A DNA stretch of 64,000 nucleotides, from assembly GCA_022836915.1 (NCBI GenBank), contig CP094668.1, forward strand, positions 5,890,001 through 5,954,000, read 5' to 3'. Shown piece by piece: positions 28,624-38,585 of the stretch (its first letter is position 1; each line of letters begins with the position of its first letter). The notes below the pieces were generated by a model that ran no database searches, was not told the origin of the DNA, and was given only the letters and a program-made list of their open reading frames with translations. The stretch comes from Paenibacillus sp. OVF10. Its GTDB lineage: Bacteria; Bacillota; Bacilli; Paenibacillales; Paenibacillaceae. The position numbers and the translations under genes were made by a program.

Positions 28624-29568
28624 ATGACAAGCTTGAACCGTGCCGGCAGATCCATCTATCTGTTATTCTTTGTCGGCATTATTGCCATTTCTTTTTCTTC
28701 GATCTTTGTACGCTGGTCTACCGCAGATGTTGCGGTCATTGCCATGTACCGTCTATTTCTGACCAACCTGCTAATGCTGCCTTTTGTCTGGAAATACAGA
28801 CATGAGATGATGCGGCTGAGCTTCCGGCAGTGGGGCTTGCTGCTTGCATCCGGTGTGATGCTGGCCCTTCATTTCCTGCTCTGGATGGGTTCGCTGCGGC
28901 TCACCAGTGTTGCCAGTTCCACAGTTATTCTTGCGCTGGAGCCTATACTGATTCTGGCAGGTTCGGTATGGCTGTTCAAAGCCAAAATTAACCGCATGAT
29001 GATCATCGGCATGGGCATCGCCCTGTTTGGATCAATCGTTATTGGCGCAGGAGATTTCCAGTTGGCAGGTACTGCACTGCAAGGTGATATCCTGTCTTTA
29101 CTTGGCACAATTGCAGTCGCTGTCCATATGCTGCTGGGTCAATTTTTGCGAGCGGGACTTAGTGCATTTTCGTATAACTTCTGGGTATTCTTCGTGGCTG
29201 CTTGCACGCTGGCGGTATATAATCTGATCATGGGCCATCCGTTTGGGGGTTACGCTGCGTCAGAGTGGGGAATCTTCCTGCTGCTCGCCATTGTGCCAAC
29301 GATCTTTGGACATTATCTCTTCAACTGGCTGCTTCAATATATGAATGCCACAACGGTATCCATGGGCGTACTGGGGGAACCCGTATTTTCTTCATTGCTG
29401 GCCTGGATGCTGCTCGGCGAATCCCTCAGTGCATTACAGATGTCTGCCGGGGTTGTCATTATATTCGGGGTATGGATCTTCATTCGATATGGTAAAACCA
29501 AACCTCAACCCATTCCTGCTGATGCTCCTATCGCTGGCAAAGGGCCTGTTGAACCTACCACGGTATAA
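28624..29568 (+). CDS. DMT-family (EamA) transporter
   Basis: 314 residues with ten membrane helices in two EamA repeats (about 10-145 and 155-285). Typical segments are SSIFVRWSTADVAVIAMYRL, STVILALEPILI and, near the end, GVLGEPVFSSLLAWMLLGE. Drug/metabolite transporters of this type export amino acids or other metabolites. Start ATG at 28624 behind AAGGAG. The rhodanese gene starts 63 bases downstream on the same strand, so cotranscription is possible. Confidence 0.9.
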   Translation: MTSLNRAGRSIYLLFFVGIIAISFSSIFVRWSTADVAVIAMYRLFLTNLLMLPFVWKYRHEMMRLSFRQWGLLLASGVMLALHFLLWMGSLRLTSVASSTVILALEPILILAGSVWLFKAKINRMMIIGMGIALFGSIVIGAGDFQLAGTALQGDILSLLGTIAVAVHMLLGQFLRAGLSAFSYNFWVFFVAACTLAVYNLIMGHPFGGYAASEWGIFLLLAIVPTIFGHYLFNWLLQYMNATTVSMGVLGEPVFSSLLAWMLLGESLSALQMSAGVVIIFGVWIFIRYGKTKPQPIPADAPIAGKGPVEPTTV

Positions 29569-29631
29569 CGAATTCATTCGTAATGCATAGTTATAAACGA
29601 CTCTACCACTCTCATAAGGCGGTGTATTTTG

Positions 29632-30486
29632 ATGAAAAATATTGTATCCATGCGCTGGCTGCTCGCCAGAATGTATGAACCGGATGTGGTCATTGCAGAT
29701 TGCCGATTCTTGCTCGGTCAGCCAGAGGCTGGAAGACAAGCCTATGAAGCTGGACATATTCCAGGCGCTGTCTATCTCGATTTGGAACAAGATCTATCCT
29801 CTCCTGTCTCTGCGCACGGAGGACGTCACCCGCTTCCTGATCCGGCTGTGCTCGCAAGTCGTCTATCCAAAGCTGGCATCGGCTCCAATAGTCGGATTGT
29901 TGCTTATGACGATCAAGGCGGGATGAATGCATCTCGTCTTTGGTGGCTGCTGCGCTACATGGGACATGAGCAGGTATATATCATGGACGAAGGTTTCTCC
30001 GCTTGGAAAAATGCCAAGTTTCCAGTTACAACGGATGTGCCGGTTCAGATCCCGTCTTCCTTTGATGTGAATGTGCAGCCAGCCATGCTGGCAAGTGCCC
30101 AGGATGTTCAGCAGGCTTCGGCAAGTGGCAGCTCCGTGCTCATCGATTCTCGCGATGCTCGCCGCTATGCGGGTCTGGAGGAACCCATTGATGCCAAGGC
30201 CGGACATATTCCGGGTGCTGTGAATTATTTTTGGAAAGATGTGTTGGATTGGGATGGACGTTGGACAGATACTGGGGTGTTAGAAGAGCGTTTCAGTAAG
30301 CTGGACAAGGATGGTGCGATTATCGTGTATTGCGGCTCCGGCGTGTCGGCTTGCCCGAACGTGATTGCACTGGAAGAAGCGGGATATTCAAATGTGAAGC
30401 TGTATTCCGGGAGCTGGAGCGACTGGATTAGTTATGAGGAGAATCCGGTGGCTATAGATAATGCCGAAGCGCACAAAGACGTATAA
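29632..30486 (+). CDS. thiosulfate/3-mercaptopyruvate sulfurtransferase (two-domain rhodanese)
   Basis: 284 residues, two rhodanese domains. The first (about 5-125) has AGHIPGAVYLDLEQDLS and lacks the cysteine; the second (about 145-275) has AGHIPGAVNYFW and the active loop YCGSGVSAC, with the persulfide cysteine at about residue 235. It moves sulfane sulfur from thiosulfate or mercaptopyruvate to acceptors such as cyanide. Start ATG at 29632 behind AAGGCGGTG. The C-terminal DNA of this gene recurs at four later positions in the window. Confidence 0.93.
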   Translation: MKNIVSMRWLLARMYEPDVVIADCRFLLGQPEAGRQAYEAGHIPGAVYLDLEQDLSSPVSAHGGRHPLPDPAVLASRLSKAGIGSNSRIVAYDDQGGMNASRLWWLLRYMGHEQVYIMDEGFSAWKNAKFPVTTDVPVQIPSSFDVNVQPAMLASAQDVQQASASGSSVLIDSRDARRYAGLEEPIDAKAGHIPGAVNYFWKDVLDWDGRWTDTGVLEERFSKLDKDGAIIVYCGSGVSACPNVIALEEAGYSNVKLYSGSWSDWISYEENPVAIDNAEAHKDV

Positions 30487-30503
30487 CAGTGTATCGATGT
30501 TGA

Positions 30504-30546
30504 ATACATCGCCAGGTGGCTTATCTGCCCCGGCGATGTATTTTTC
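30504..30546 (+). terminator. terminator of the rhodanese gene
   Basis: ATACATCGCC / GGCGATGTAT hairpin with a small inner GGC/GCC stem, followed by five Ts. Confidence 0.88.
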
Positions 30547-30659
30547 TATGTTCGGAGTCAACGAGGAAACAACGCAGACGCTCTTAAAATAATTACATGA
30601 AGATCTTCATCGAGAGCTTGTTTATATGATCTCAGATACATCCACAGCCCCGTCGAACA

Positions 30660-31211
30660 TGAGCTTGAACGAGAACTTAGCAAGTGGTAAAACTGGAAGA
30701 TCGTTCACGTTTCTCTTTTAACAAACGTGTAACACCACCAGCTAAAAATGTACCAGTATGTAAAAAAGTGTACGATGCTATGAACAATGTAGTGAATAGC
30801 AACAGTATATATAAAGACTATAAAGTCCGATACTCAACAACCACTGTTAGTGTGATGAAAATAGAGAGAGGTAGACACACCTCCTTCAATATAGCAGAAA
30901 GTGCGAACAAAGGTATAGCAGGCTGATTCCTTTAAAGTCGCGCAAATTTGGATTCAGACCGTTGTTTAACATTAATTATTTAGATGTGCTAGGAGGTTGT
31001 GATCCTCGTTTAAAAAATAGGACACGCACAATAGTGAGAGCCACCAAAAGTATTACTTAAACATAATTTGTGCAAACTTGATAAGAGTGCTGAAGTAGAT
31101 TTAATTCTTGATCTTGGTGTAGACCCACAGCAATTAAATGTACATGGTGAAACTCCATTAATAACTGAGTTTAGAGTTCAGGGTGGTCATTACATAGATA
31201 ACAACGATTGA
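30660..31211 (+). pseudogene. relics of a possible toxin tail and an ankyrin-type protein
   Basis: AT-rich stretch unlike its GC-richer neighbours. Bases 30684-30926 encode an 80-residue Lys/Asn-rich fragment (FNKRVTPPAKNVPVCKKVYD) without start signals. Bases about 30940-31211 encode, in shifting frames, a text ending in VDLILDLGVDPQQLNVHGET followed by PLITEF, which looks like an ankyrin repeat. Polymorphic toxin C-termini are often paired with ankyrin immunity proteins, so a degraded toxin/immunity module is possible. I do not recognise the first part. Neither is likely to be expressed. Confidence 0.4.
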
Positions 31212-31226
31212 ACTTATTTCATATAA

Positions 31227-31765
31227 CTAGTTATTCTCAAAATATTTAAAAAATCTGATTGTTTCATTATAATCATCTTCGTCGGAATAAATATTTAACA
31301 TTTTGCCTAGCTCAATCGCAAAATCTACATATCCGTTGGCTTTTGCAGTTATTATGTTCTGACTAACTGTGTATGTTTCGTCATTGTTTATTCTATTTTC
31401 AGTAAATTCCTTTCCTTCTAAAACCCCTGCTTGTTTAACAAGTTCAACTCCTGAGCAAATGGCACCAATATATTTCCCGTTAATGTCCAGTCTCTTGATA
31501 AGTGATGTTAGCTGATGATTCCCTTCTAATGCGCCAATATCTCCTCCTCGAATAAGCAGTATTTCTACTTCGTCAAAATCAATTTCTTTTATATCTTTAT
31601 GGGGTTTAACAATAAAGCCTTCATAAGAATTGACCATATCGGAATTTAAACCCAATGTTATAATTTCCCCTGAGTTTTCATTAAATAAGTTGCCAGCATT
31701 ATTTCAAAATTTACAAACCCGTCGTAGATTAAGACATGAGTATTAATGTTTACACCTGCTTTCAT
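31227..31765 (-). CDS. DJ-1/PfpI family protein (frame break)
   Basis: After repair about 179 residues. The DJ-1/PfpI fold is indicated by HVLIYDGFVNFEIMLA at the N terminus, LLIRGGDIG in the middle and the nucleophile elbow IGAICSGVELV (Cys at about 105). Members are glyoxalase/chaperone-like proteins or AraC-type sensors. Start ATG at 31765, without a clear ribosome site, overlapping the end of the metalloprotease frame. The frame breaks at 31667-31670 (sense G-run one short). Low GC, like the rest of 30.6-33 kb, so it is probably acquired DNA. Confidence 0.72.
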
Positions 31766-31776
31766 GTATTTTTAGT

Positions 31777-32701
31777 TCAAGTTGCTTTTTTTAACTCTTT
31801 AGAACGGTTGTAAGCACCCACAATCCATAGAGCCAGATTGAAGAAGGCCAAAACTATCACAATTGTCCTTCGAAGAATTTGTAATAGTGATTAAAACATA
31901 ATAAAGATCAGTTCTGAAGAAAATGAGAAGATGCCATAAAAACTTATATATTTGTATGAGGACTATCAGTCTCATGTATCCTACAATTATTAAATCCTGT
32001 TGATAGATGTACTGGAACACGAGCGCAAGCAAAAGAATCACTGAGTCCCATGCCATACCCGCTAGAAATGGCAAATATCTTTTTCCTTTCAATCGACCAC
32101 AAAGAGTTCATGTTGGCTTCAATAACCATCCAAAACCATCTTATACTTATTTTAAAATTGACTGGCACCCCGAGTGATACTGCTGCAAAATAATGGGCAG
32201 ATTCATGCAAAATCGTTCCATGATATTAAAAATAGAATAAGCAACTTAAACCAACTGACTCATTAAAAATAAAATAATCTTGATAAGACGGAAGAAATTC
32301 AGGGTTGTACGTAAAAATAATTAAAGATGCAATAAAAAAGTTAAATAAATGAGAACTGCCAATTTGTTAAAGAAGAATCTACCAACCTTCTCTCTAATTC
32401 TGCCTCCATTGTTACTTGCCTTAAGAGCAACCAAGACTTCATCATTAAATTTATGAATCAGGTTTAACTCTAATAAAGGTTCCACAAAATCAATAATATC
32501 TACCTCAACATCGTGATTCTTTTTTTATAAATTCGATATTTCATCCAGTGTATTTATTCCATCCATTAGTTCTATAGCTAGAACACCCTCGATGGGAATT
32601 CGAATATAAATAGTTTTATTCATAAGTTGGCTATTTGGAGACGTCTCTGAAAAAATTAATGAGCTTTCAATGAGATTTTTATTTTTTTCGCTGTTCTTCA
32701 A
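31777..32701 (-). pseudogene. M50-type peptide zinc metalloprotease, broken frame
   Basis: Reconstructed product about 305 residues: an N-terminal winged-helix segment with YIRIPIEGVLAIELMDG and LDEISNL (PqqD/RRE-like), several membrane helices, and the zinc motif HESAH followed by YFAAVSLGVPV, then FFRTDLYYVL (the site usually holding the third ligand Asp) and a last helix IVIVLAFFNLALWIVGAYN. This is the architecture of membrane peptidases in RiPP and peptide-export loci (YydH-like). Candidate TTG start at 32701. At least four frame changes and an in-frame TAA just before HESAH are present, more than elsewhere, so true decay is possible; long A/T runs make sequencing error equally possible. 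Confidence 0.6.
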
Positions 32702-32704
32702 TAT

Positions 32705-32803
32705 TTAGTTTTGTATAAGACCTTCAAGCATAGTTTCATCAATCGGAACTCCCATTTGCATTTTACGTTCAAGCTTTTCTTCCGTAGCTTTTTGAATATC
32801 CAT
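32705..32803 (-). CDS. 32-residue peptide upstream of the metalloprotease
   Basis: ATG at 32803 behind GGGAGTG, 32 codons, then TAA; the stop ends four bases before the TTG start proposed for the metalloprotease and lies in the same frame. The peptide reads MDIQKATEEKLERKMQMGVP and then IDETMLEGLIQN: charged, helical, no Cys. It could be a precursor or signal peptide handled by the neighbouring protease, or simply the true N terminus of the protease cut by a base-calling error at the TAA. I cannot decide. Bases 32804-33239 hold no gene I can name. Confidence 0.45.
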   Translation of the reverse strand: MDIQKATEEKLERKMQMGVPIDETMLEGLIQN

Positions 32804-33239
32804 TTTTTCACACTCCCTCATATCGACATTACATTATTACACGTAATTTATAAAGTCATTAGGTCGCGTTTCTCCCCCAAAAATAGAGTGAAGTTCTTCG
32901 CAAGTTGATTCCTGTGTTGTTTGTTCCTATAACACGAAAAGAAAACATTTTATTGCTATCGGACCGTAATCCCAATTCAGCATTTCATAGTTGCACACCA
33001 CGCTTACCTCATGTAGGACATATGTCTCCTTTTCTACGAAAACGTTTAAAAAATCTTTATAATCCACACAAAATGTTCGATATACAACAAATGAACATCC
33101 GCATATCCCATGTATGCATCCTGAAATCTACCTCAGAAATGTGGCACGGGAGAACAGAACAATACATATAACAGGTGGTTAGGAAACAGAGAAAGTTTTG
33201 TCTGGTTGAAAGGCAGGAACTAACAAAGGAGAAGAAGAT

Positions 33240-36200
33240 ATGAAGGGACGAACGAGTCACAAACGAAACACACGCAGCATCTGCGTGAACTTGCTGTTAT
33301 CCATGCTATTGTTGGTCAGCAGCTTGCCGCTATGGCCTAGCAAGGCAGCAAACGCTGCTGCAGAAGAGTCATATCTCTTATCCCTGAACAGACCGGTTTA
33401 TAGCTCCTCATCTCTTGATGGGAATACAGCCGATCATGCCGTGGATGGCAACAAAAATACCCGATGGGAAAGTGTGTGGCAACAGGACCCTCAGTGGATC
33501 TATGTTGATCTGGGTGCAGTTGCTTCCATCTCCAACATCTCGATTGAGTGGGAAAATGCCTATGCTTCCGCCTTCGATCTTGAAGTGTCGGATGACGAAG
33601 TCAACTGGAAGCAAGTGTACTCCACAACGAAGGGTCAAGGCGGTCTGACAGAAGTGGAGGTTTCCGTCAATGCACGATATGTACGTTTGTTCAGTCATGA
33701 ACGGGCGCAGCAAGCCTATGGTATTTCTCTGTACGCGTTCGATGTGTATGGAACGGGTGGAGCAAATCCACCTCCAAAACCGACTGCCGCCAACCTTGCT
33801 CTTGGTAAATCGGTTATAGCGTCGTCGGAAGAGATTGACGAACCTAGCCGCTCCGCCGAAGACAAGGCCAAGATGGAGAAGCGCGATTATGAAGCGCGCA
33901 ATGTGACAGATGGTGATCCAGGTACACGCTGGTCTTCCATATACAAGGATCAGGAATGGATTGTTGTGGACCTTGGTCAACGTCAGGAAATCGGAGAAAT
34001 TTCTCTGCAATGGGAAAATGCGTTTGGACGTGCTTACGACATTCAGGTATCCGACGACGCAAAGCAATGGACTACGCTGTATCGGGAGTTACACAGCAAT
34101 GGAGGACGGGATGAAATTCCTGTATATTCAGAAGCCAGATATGTCAAGCTCGCAGGTCATGGCCGAGGTACAACCAACGGTTATTCACTCTATGCCTTTG
34201 ATGTATATGAGTATATTCAAGGAGATGAAAAACCGGTCTACACCATTCCGTCTATCCCGGAGATGAGCTCGGTACAAGTCGGCGCTGGCAGTTATGCCAT
34301 TAATGACATCACGATGCTGCAGCCGAAAAACCCTAAAAATCGCACAGCTGACATCACCGCCCCGATTCCATCCAATGACTGGTGGCAATCGATTCTCGTC
34401 TCGGATTTAGGAGATGGAAACAGTCTGGTCACGCTCCCATTCAAAAATCGATACACCAAACAGGGGCTTCATATTTTGAATCCTGGTGCTGGATACGTTT
34501 CTGCTGATGGCAACTCGATGGATGCAGACGGTGAAGCAGACCTCATCCTGACAACAAGCGATATGAACCCAGCCAAGGTTAATACCAAGATCGCAGGATA
34601 CGGGGATTACTCCGCTAACATCATCATGAGTGATGATGACACGGCAAAGGTCAATACAACCTTTGTAAAAGGCTCCCCTTTCCTGTACAACACGTTTGAG
34701 AACCCGGACACCATCCTGATTCGTTCACCGAACATTACACGTCTCTTTGATGATCAAAACCGTGAGATTGTGTTGCAGGATGGGGAATCATGGACAGGAG
34801 ATCATATCGGTGTAGAAGTCACCAATCAGGACAGAGCGCCTTCGCCGCAAACTTTTACTAGAAACTATGGTCTTTATGCACCTGAAGGAACCACATTTAT
34901 AAAGCTGGGCAATACACTTAAGATTAAGCTGGGATCAAGCGAAAATTATTTGTCGCTCTCTACCCTGCCATCTGCATCAGAATTAGCTTACTATTACCAA
35001 CACGCCTATGCTTTTGTAACGGATACGAAGGTCGAATACGACTATAACGAGAGCACTTCACAAGTTACAACGACCTTTAACTCCGTTACACAAACGAAGC
35101 GTGCCAACTTTTCCGCCGACACATTAATGGCTTTGTTCCCGCACCAGTGGAAACTTGCAACAACTCCACTCACGGAGCTCGCTTATCCTTCCATTCGTGG
35201 AATGATGAAAGTGAGCGAAGGCAACAGCTTTACGACACAGGATCGTTTCTACGGCATTATTCCGCAATTTGTAGAGCCGGATGATCCGACATACTCACGC
35301 GCGCAATTAATCAGTTATCTGGATCAGCTTGATGCAGATACGTCAGGCAATTTAATGAGTGAAGATCCCTACTGGCAGGGGAAAAAGCTTCATCCGCTTG
35401 CGCTGGGTGTGCTCATTAGCGATCAGCTTGGTGATCACGAACGACGGGACCACTACCTGTCCCTGTTAAGAAGCATCTTGACCGACTGGTACACTTATTC
35501 ACCGAATGAACGTCTGCACTCCTATTATTTCTATTACTCGGAGCAATGGGGAACGATCTTCCCTTATGGAAGCGGGTTCGGGGTCAATACCGGGCTGACG
35601 GATCATCATTTTACCTATGGCTATTACGTCTTTGCATCTGCGGTGCTGGCTATGTATGATCCAGCTTTTGTACAGGATTATGGCGATATGGTTGAACTGC
35701 TGATCCGGGATTATGCCAATCCTTCACACACAGACGATCAATTCCCATGGATGCGTAATTTTGATCCTTATTCTGGTCATTCCTGGGCGGGCGGTTATGC
35801 CGACAATCGCAGCGGAAACAATCAGGAAGCTGCCGGCGAAGCTCTGTTCAGTTGGGTCGGACAATATATGTGGGGCGAAGTAACGGGGAACAAAGCCTAT
35901 CGCGATGCGGGCATCTGGGGCTTCGTCACCGAGGAAAAAGCGGCCGAGCAATATTGGTTCAACTACGATGGGGACAACTGGCTGGAAGGATACAAACACG
36001 CTACCGTAGGGCATGTATACGGCAGTGCTTACCTGTATGGCACGTACTTCTCCAACGAGGCCGAGCATATTTATGGCATTCACTGGCTGCCGCCCGCAGA
36101 GTGGATGACCTATTATGGTCGTGATCCGAAGAATACCGCGGCACTATACAACGGTCTGATCAAGGATCTTGGTGGTCAGCAGGAGCACACATGGCAGCAC

Positions 36201-38201
36201 ATCATCTGGCCCTTCCAATCCATCGGGGACCCGGAGACTGCTCTTGCGAAGTGGGATACAAAAGAGATGCAGCAAAACGAAGTCTTTAACGCCTACTGGT
36301 TCATGCATAGCATGGCATCCACAGGAACACGTACCATGGATATTTGGGCAGATTCTCCCGCAGCAACCGTATACGAAAAGGACGGTGTCTACACGGCGCA
36401 AATCTGGAATCCGTCAGACACCGCCAAAACGGTTCGTTTTTATAATGCCAGCGGAGCTTTGGGTTCAGCTACCGTCTATGCGAAAGCTCAAGTGAAAGTA
36501 AATCCATTGGAGCATACAGTAGTCAAGCAGCCAGATGCTTCACAAGGCGTCACCTATCTGGATCGCAGCGAATGGACGATTACCGCCTCTTCCAGTTCGG
36601 AAGCAGTCGAACGCATGATTGACGGAGATTTGACTACCCGCTGGTCATCTGGACAAACGCAACAGCCAGGAGACTGGCTCCATATTGATCTGGGCAACGA
36701 GCAGATGATGGACACACTTTTCATGAACTCCGGCAACAGCGGAGGTGATTATGAAGTTTACGTTTCGAAGGACGATGAAAACTGGAGCAAGCCAATTGCA
36801 CAGGGAATAGGCTCATCTCCAAGCCTGTCCGTCGATTTGGGTATGCAGACGGCGCGTTATATCAAAATTGTATTGACTGCTCCCACAGACAGTTGGTGGT
36901 CCATCTCGGAACTCAAGCTCGCCCGATTTGGAAAATTGCCTCAGACCCCTGAGTATCCAAATCCAGCTCCGTTGTCCGATCGGTCAAACTGGATCGTGAC
37001 CGCTTCCTCCACGCAAGGAACGGATGTCACGGCTCACATGCTTGATGGAAATAAAGACACATTATGGACGAACGGGCGAAGGCAAACGAGCGGACAGTGG
37101 ATTACGATTGATCTTGGGGAAACGAGTGCTTTTGACGCAGTAGAGCTGGACCCGGGGAACGCGAAGGATGACTATCCGCGGCAATATCGCATTTTCGTTT
37201 CCGATGACGGGCAAAACTGGGGAACCTCTATTGCTGGAGGCGAAGGCGTGTCAGGACGTCTCTCCATCACCTTCCCTGAGCAGCAGGCTCGTTATGTGAA
37301 GATCATGCAGATGGGTGAATCCGATCAATGGTGGTCGGTCTCCGAGCTATTTGTTAATCACTATGGAACAGGAAAACAAAAACGTCTGCTTTCAGATGCA
37401 TGGTCCGTCACAGCGTCTTCCGATGAGGAAGCTGCAACGGCGATACTGGATGGCTCGAACCAAACACGCTGGACTTCCGGTCAGGCACAAACAGGCGGTG
37501 AGTGGCTTCAGCTGGATCTGGGCAATTCAGAGACAGTGAACCGGATTGTATTGGATAGTGCACACAACAGTGAGGATTATGCTCGCGGTTATGAAGTATA
37601 CACCTCTCTGGATGGCATGGATTGGGGTAAAGCTGTGGCTACGGGTGAAGGGAAAAATGCCTTGCTCTTCATAGCATTCCCTGCTCATGAGGCCCGCTAT
37701 ATCAAAATAGTTCAGACCGGAACGGATTCTCACTGGTGGTCTGTAGCTGAAATCGCAGTTTATACTGCCGATCAGACACCATGGACACCCGGGGAACAGG
37801 ATGATCTGCTGCCTACCGAACTGGATCGGACATCTTGGACAGCTACAGCTTCCACGTCTGAAGACATTGGTGCACTGCTGGATGATGATCTGAACTCACG
37901 CTGGACCTCTGCATCCGGACAACAAGCAGACCAGTGGATTCAGATCGATCTGGGAAGCATTCAGAATTTCAGCCGGTTAACTATGGACTCAGGCAGCAGT
38001 ACCAATGACTATGCCCGCAGTTTTACAATCGTCACTTCAACGGATGGCGAGCATTGGAATTCGGTTTCAGAAGCTGTGGGAACAGATTCTTTAATCTCAG
38101 CGACATTCACCAACCAGAAGGCACGATATGTCAAAATTGCTTTGACTACGGACAATGCTGAGTGGTGGTGGTCTATTGCTGAATTGAAGCTGTACCATTG
38201 A
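33240..38201 (+). CDS. secreted GH81 endo-beta-1,3-glucanase with six discoidin (CBM32-type) modules
   Basis: 1653 residues, intact. Signal peptide 1-40 (cleavage near ANAAA). Two F5/8 type C modules at about 45-170 and 183-325, GH81 catalytic domain about 345-1095, and four more F5/8C modules starting near 1105, 1245, 1383 and 1527, each opening with a W-x-V/I-TASS type strand and a TRWTSG-like loop. GH81 hallmarks are APIPSNDWWQSIL, FPHQW, TDHHFTYGYYVFASA (catalytic Asp, about 788) and the NNQEAAGEAL stretch with catalytic Glu (about 860). It should cut laminarin, callose or fungal wall glucan outside the cell. Start ATG at 33240 behind AAAGGAG. Monocistronic. Confidence 0.95.
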   Translation: MKGRTSHKRNTRSICVNLLLSMLLLVSSLPLWPSKAANAAAEESYLLSLNRPVYSSSSLDGNTADHAVDGNKNTRWESVWQQDPQWIYVDLGAVASISNISIEWENAYASAFDLEVSDDEVNWKQVYSTTKGQGGLTEVEVSVNARYVRLFSHERAQQAYGISLYAFDVYGTGGANPPPKPTAANLALGKSVIASSEEIDEPSRSAEDKAKMEKRDYEARNVTDGDPGTRWSSIYKDQEWIVVDLGQRQEIGEISLQWENAFGRAYDIQVSDDAKQWTTLYRELHSNGGRDEIPVYSEARYVKLAGHGRGTTNGYSLYAFDVYEYIQGDEKPVYTIPSIPEMSSVQVGAGSYAINDITMLQPKNPKNRTADITAPIPSNDWWQSILVSDLGDGNSLVTLPFKNRYTKQGLHILNPGAGYVSADGNSMDADGEADLILTTSDMNPAKVNTKIAGYGDYSANIIMSDDDTAKVNTTFVKGSPFLYNTFENPDTILIRSPNITRLFDDQNREIVLQDGESWTGDHIGVEVTNQDRAPSPQTFTRNYGLYAPEGTTFIKLGNTLKIKLGSSENYLSLSTLPSASELAYYYQHAYAFVTDTKVEYDYNESTSQVTTTFNSVTQTKRANFSADTLMALFPHQWKLATTPLTELAYPSIRGMMKVSEGNSFTTQDRFYGIIPQFVEPDDPTYSRAQLISYLDQLDADTSGNLMSEDPYWQGKKLHPLALGVLISDQLGDHERRDHYLSLLRSILTDWYTYSPNERLHSYYFYYSEQWGTIFPYGSGFGVNTGLTDHHFTYGYYVFASAVLAMYDPAFVQDYGDMVELLIRDYANPSHTDDQFPWMRNFDPYSGHSWAGGYADNRSGNNQEAAGEALFSWVGQYMWGEVTGNKAYRDAGIWGFVTEEKAAEQYWFNYDGDNWLEGYKHATVGHVYGSAYLYGTYFSNEAEHIYGIHWLPPAEWMTYYGRDPKNTAALYNGLIKDLGGQQEHTWQHIIWPFQSIGDPETALAKWDTKEMQQNEVFNAYWFMHSMASTGTRTMDIWADSPAATVYEKDGVYTAQIWNPSDTAKTVRFYNASGALGSATVYAKAQVKVNPLEHTVVKQPDASQGVTYLDRSEWTITASSSSEAVERMIDGDLTTRWSSGQTQQPGDWLHIDLGNEQMMDTLFMNSGNSGGDYEVYVSKDDENWSKPIAQGIGSSPSLSVDLGMQTARYIKIVLTAPTDSWWSISELKLARFGKLPQTPEYPNPAPLSDRSNWIVTASSTQGTDVTAHMLDGNKDTLWTNGRRQTSGQWITIDLGETSAFDAVELDPGNAKDDYPRQYRIFVSDDGQNWGTSIAGGEGVSGRLSITFPEQQARYVKIMQMGESDQWWSVSELFVNHYGTGKQKRLLSDAWSVTASSDEEAATAILDGSNQTRWTSGQAQTGGEWLQLDLGNSETVNRIVLDSAHNSEDYARGYEVYTSLDGMDWGKAVATGEGKNALLFIAFPAHEARYIKIVQTGTDSHWWSVAEIAVYTADQTPWTPGEQDDLLPTELDRTSWTATASTSEDIGALLDDDLNSRWTSASGQQADQWIQIDLGSIQNFSRLTMDSGSSTNDYARSFTIVTSTDGEHWNSVSEAVGTDSLISATFTNQKARYVKIALTTDNAEWWWSIAELKLYH

Positions 38202-38277
38202 TACGCTGAATTAAAAAACCATCAATTTTACGCAGCATTAAAAAATCATTAATCTAAGGAATTAAATATTGTTCATC

Positions 38278-38325
38278 CAGCCACCTCTCTCCCTCAATTT
38301 TGCGGGACAGGGGTGGTTTTTTGGT
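38278..38325 (+). terminator. terminator of the GH81 gene
   Basis: CCACCTCT / AGGGGTGG hairpin with a G-rich inner part, followed by six Ts. Confidence 0.75.
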
Positions 38326-38494
38326 AATCACCCGCTTCTAAATGTAATAAGCAGTTATCTCGAATTAAATACTAATTTCCAATCACGAATACAAACGGCG
38401 GCAAAACACACTGAATATCCGCCTAAGCAACTTTAGAGACCAGCATATGCTTCTTTGCGCTGTTTCCGAAATCAAAATATTGGGAAATTGAGGA

Positions 38495-38523
38495 TTGACA
38501 GCGCAAGTTATCCAATCTAATAT
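38495..38523 (+). promoter_or_regulatory. sigma-A promoter of the OsmC gene
   Basis: TTGACA (38495-38500), 17 bases, TAATAT (38518-38523); an overlapping TATAAT gives a 20-base spacer. About 60 bases upstream of the start codon. Confidence 0.6.
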
Positions 38524-38585
38524 AATCATAGCGGAAAACTATGAATAAAATCAGTAACAATAAACCCACTAAAGGAGACTACAAA

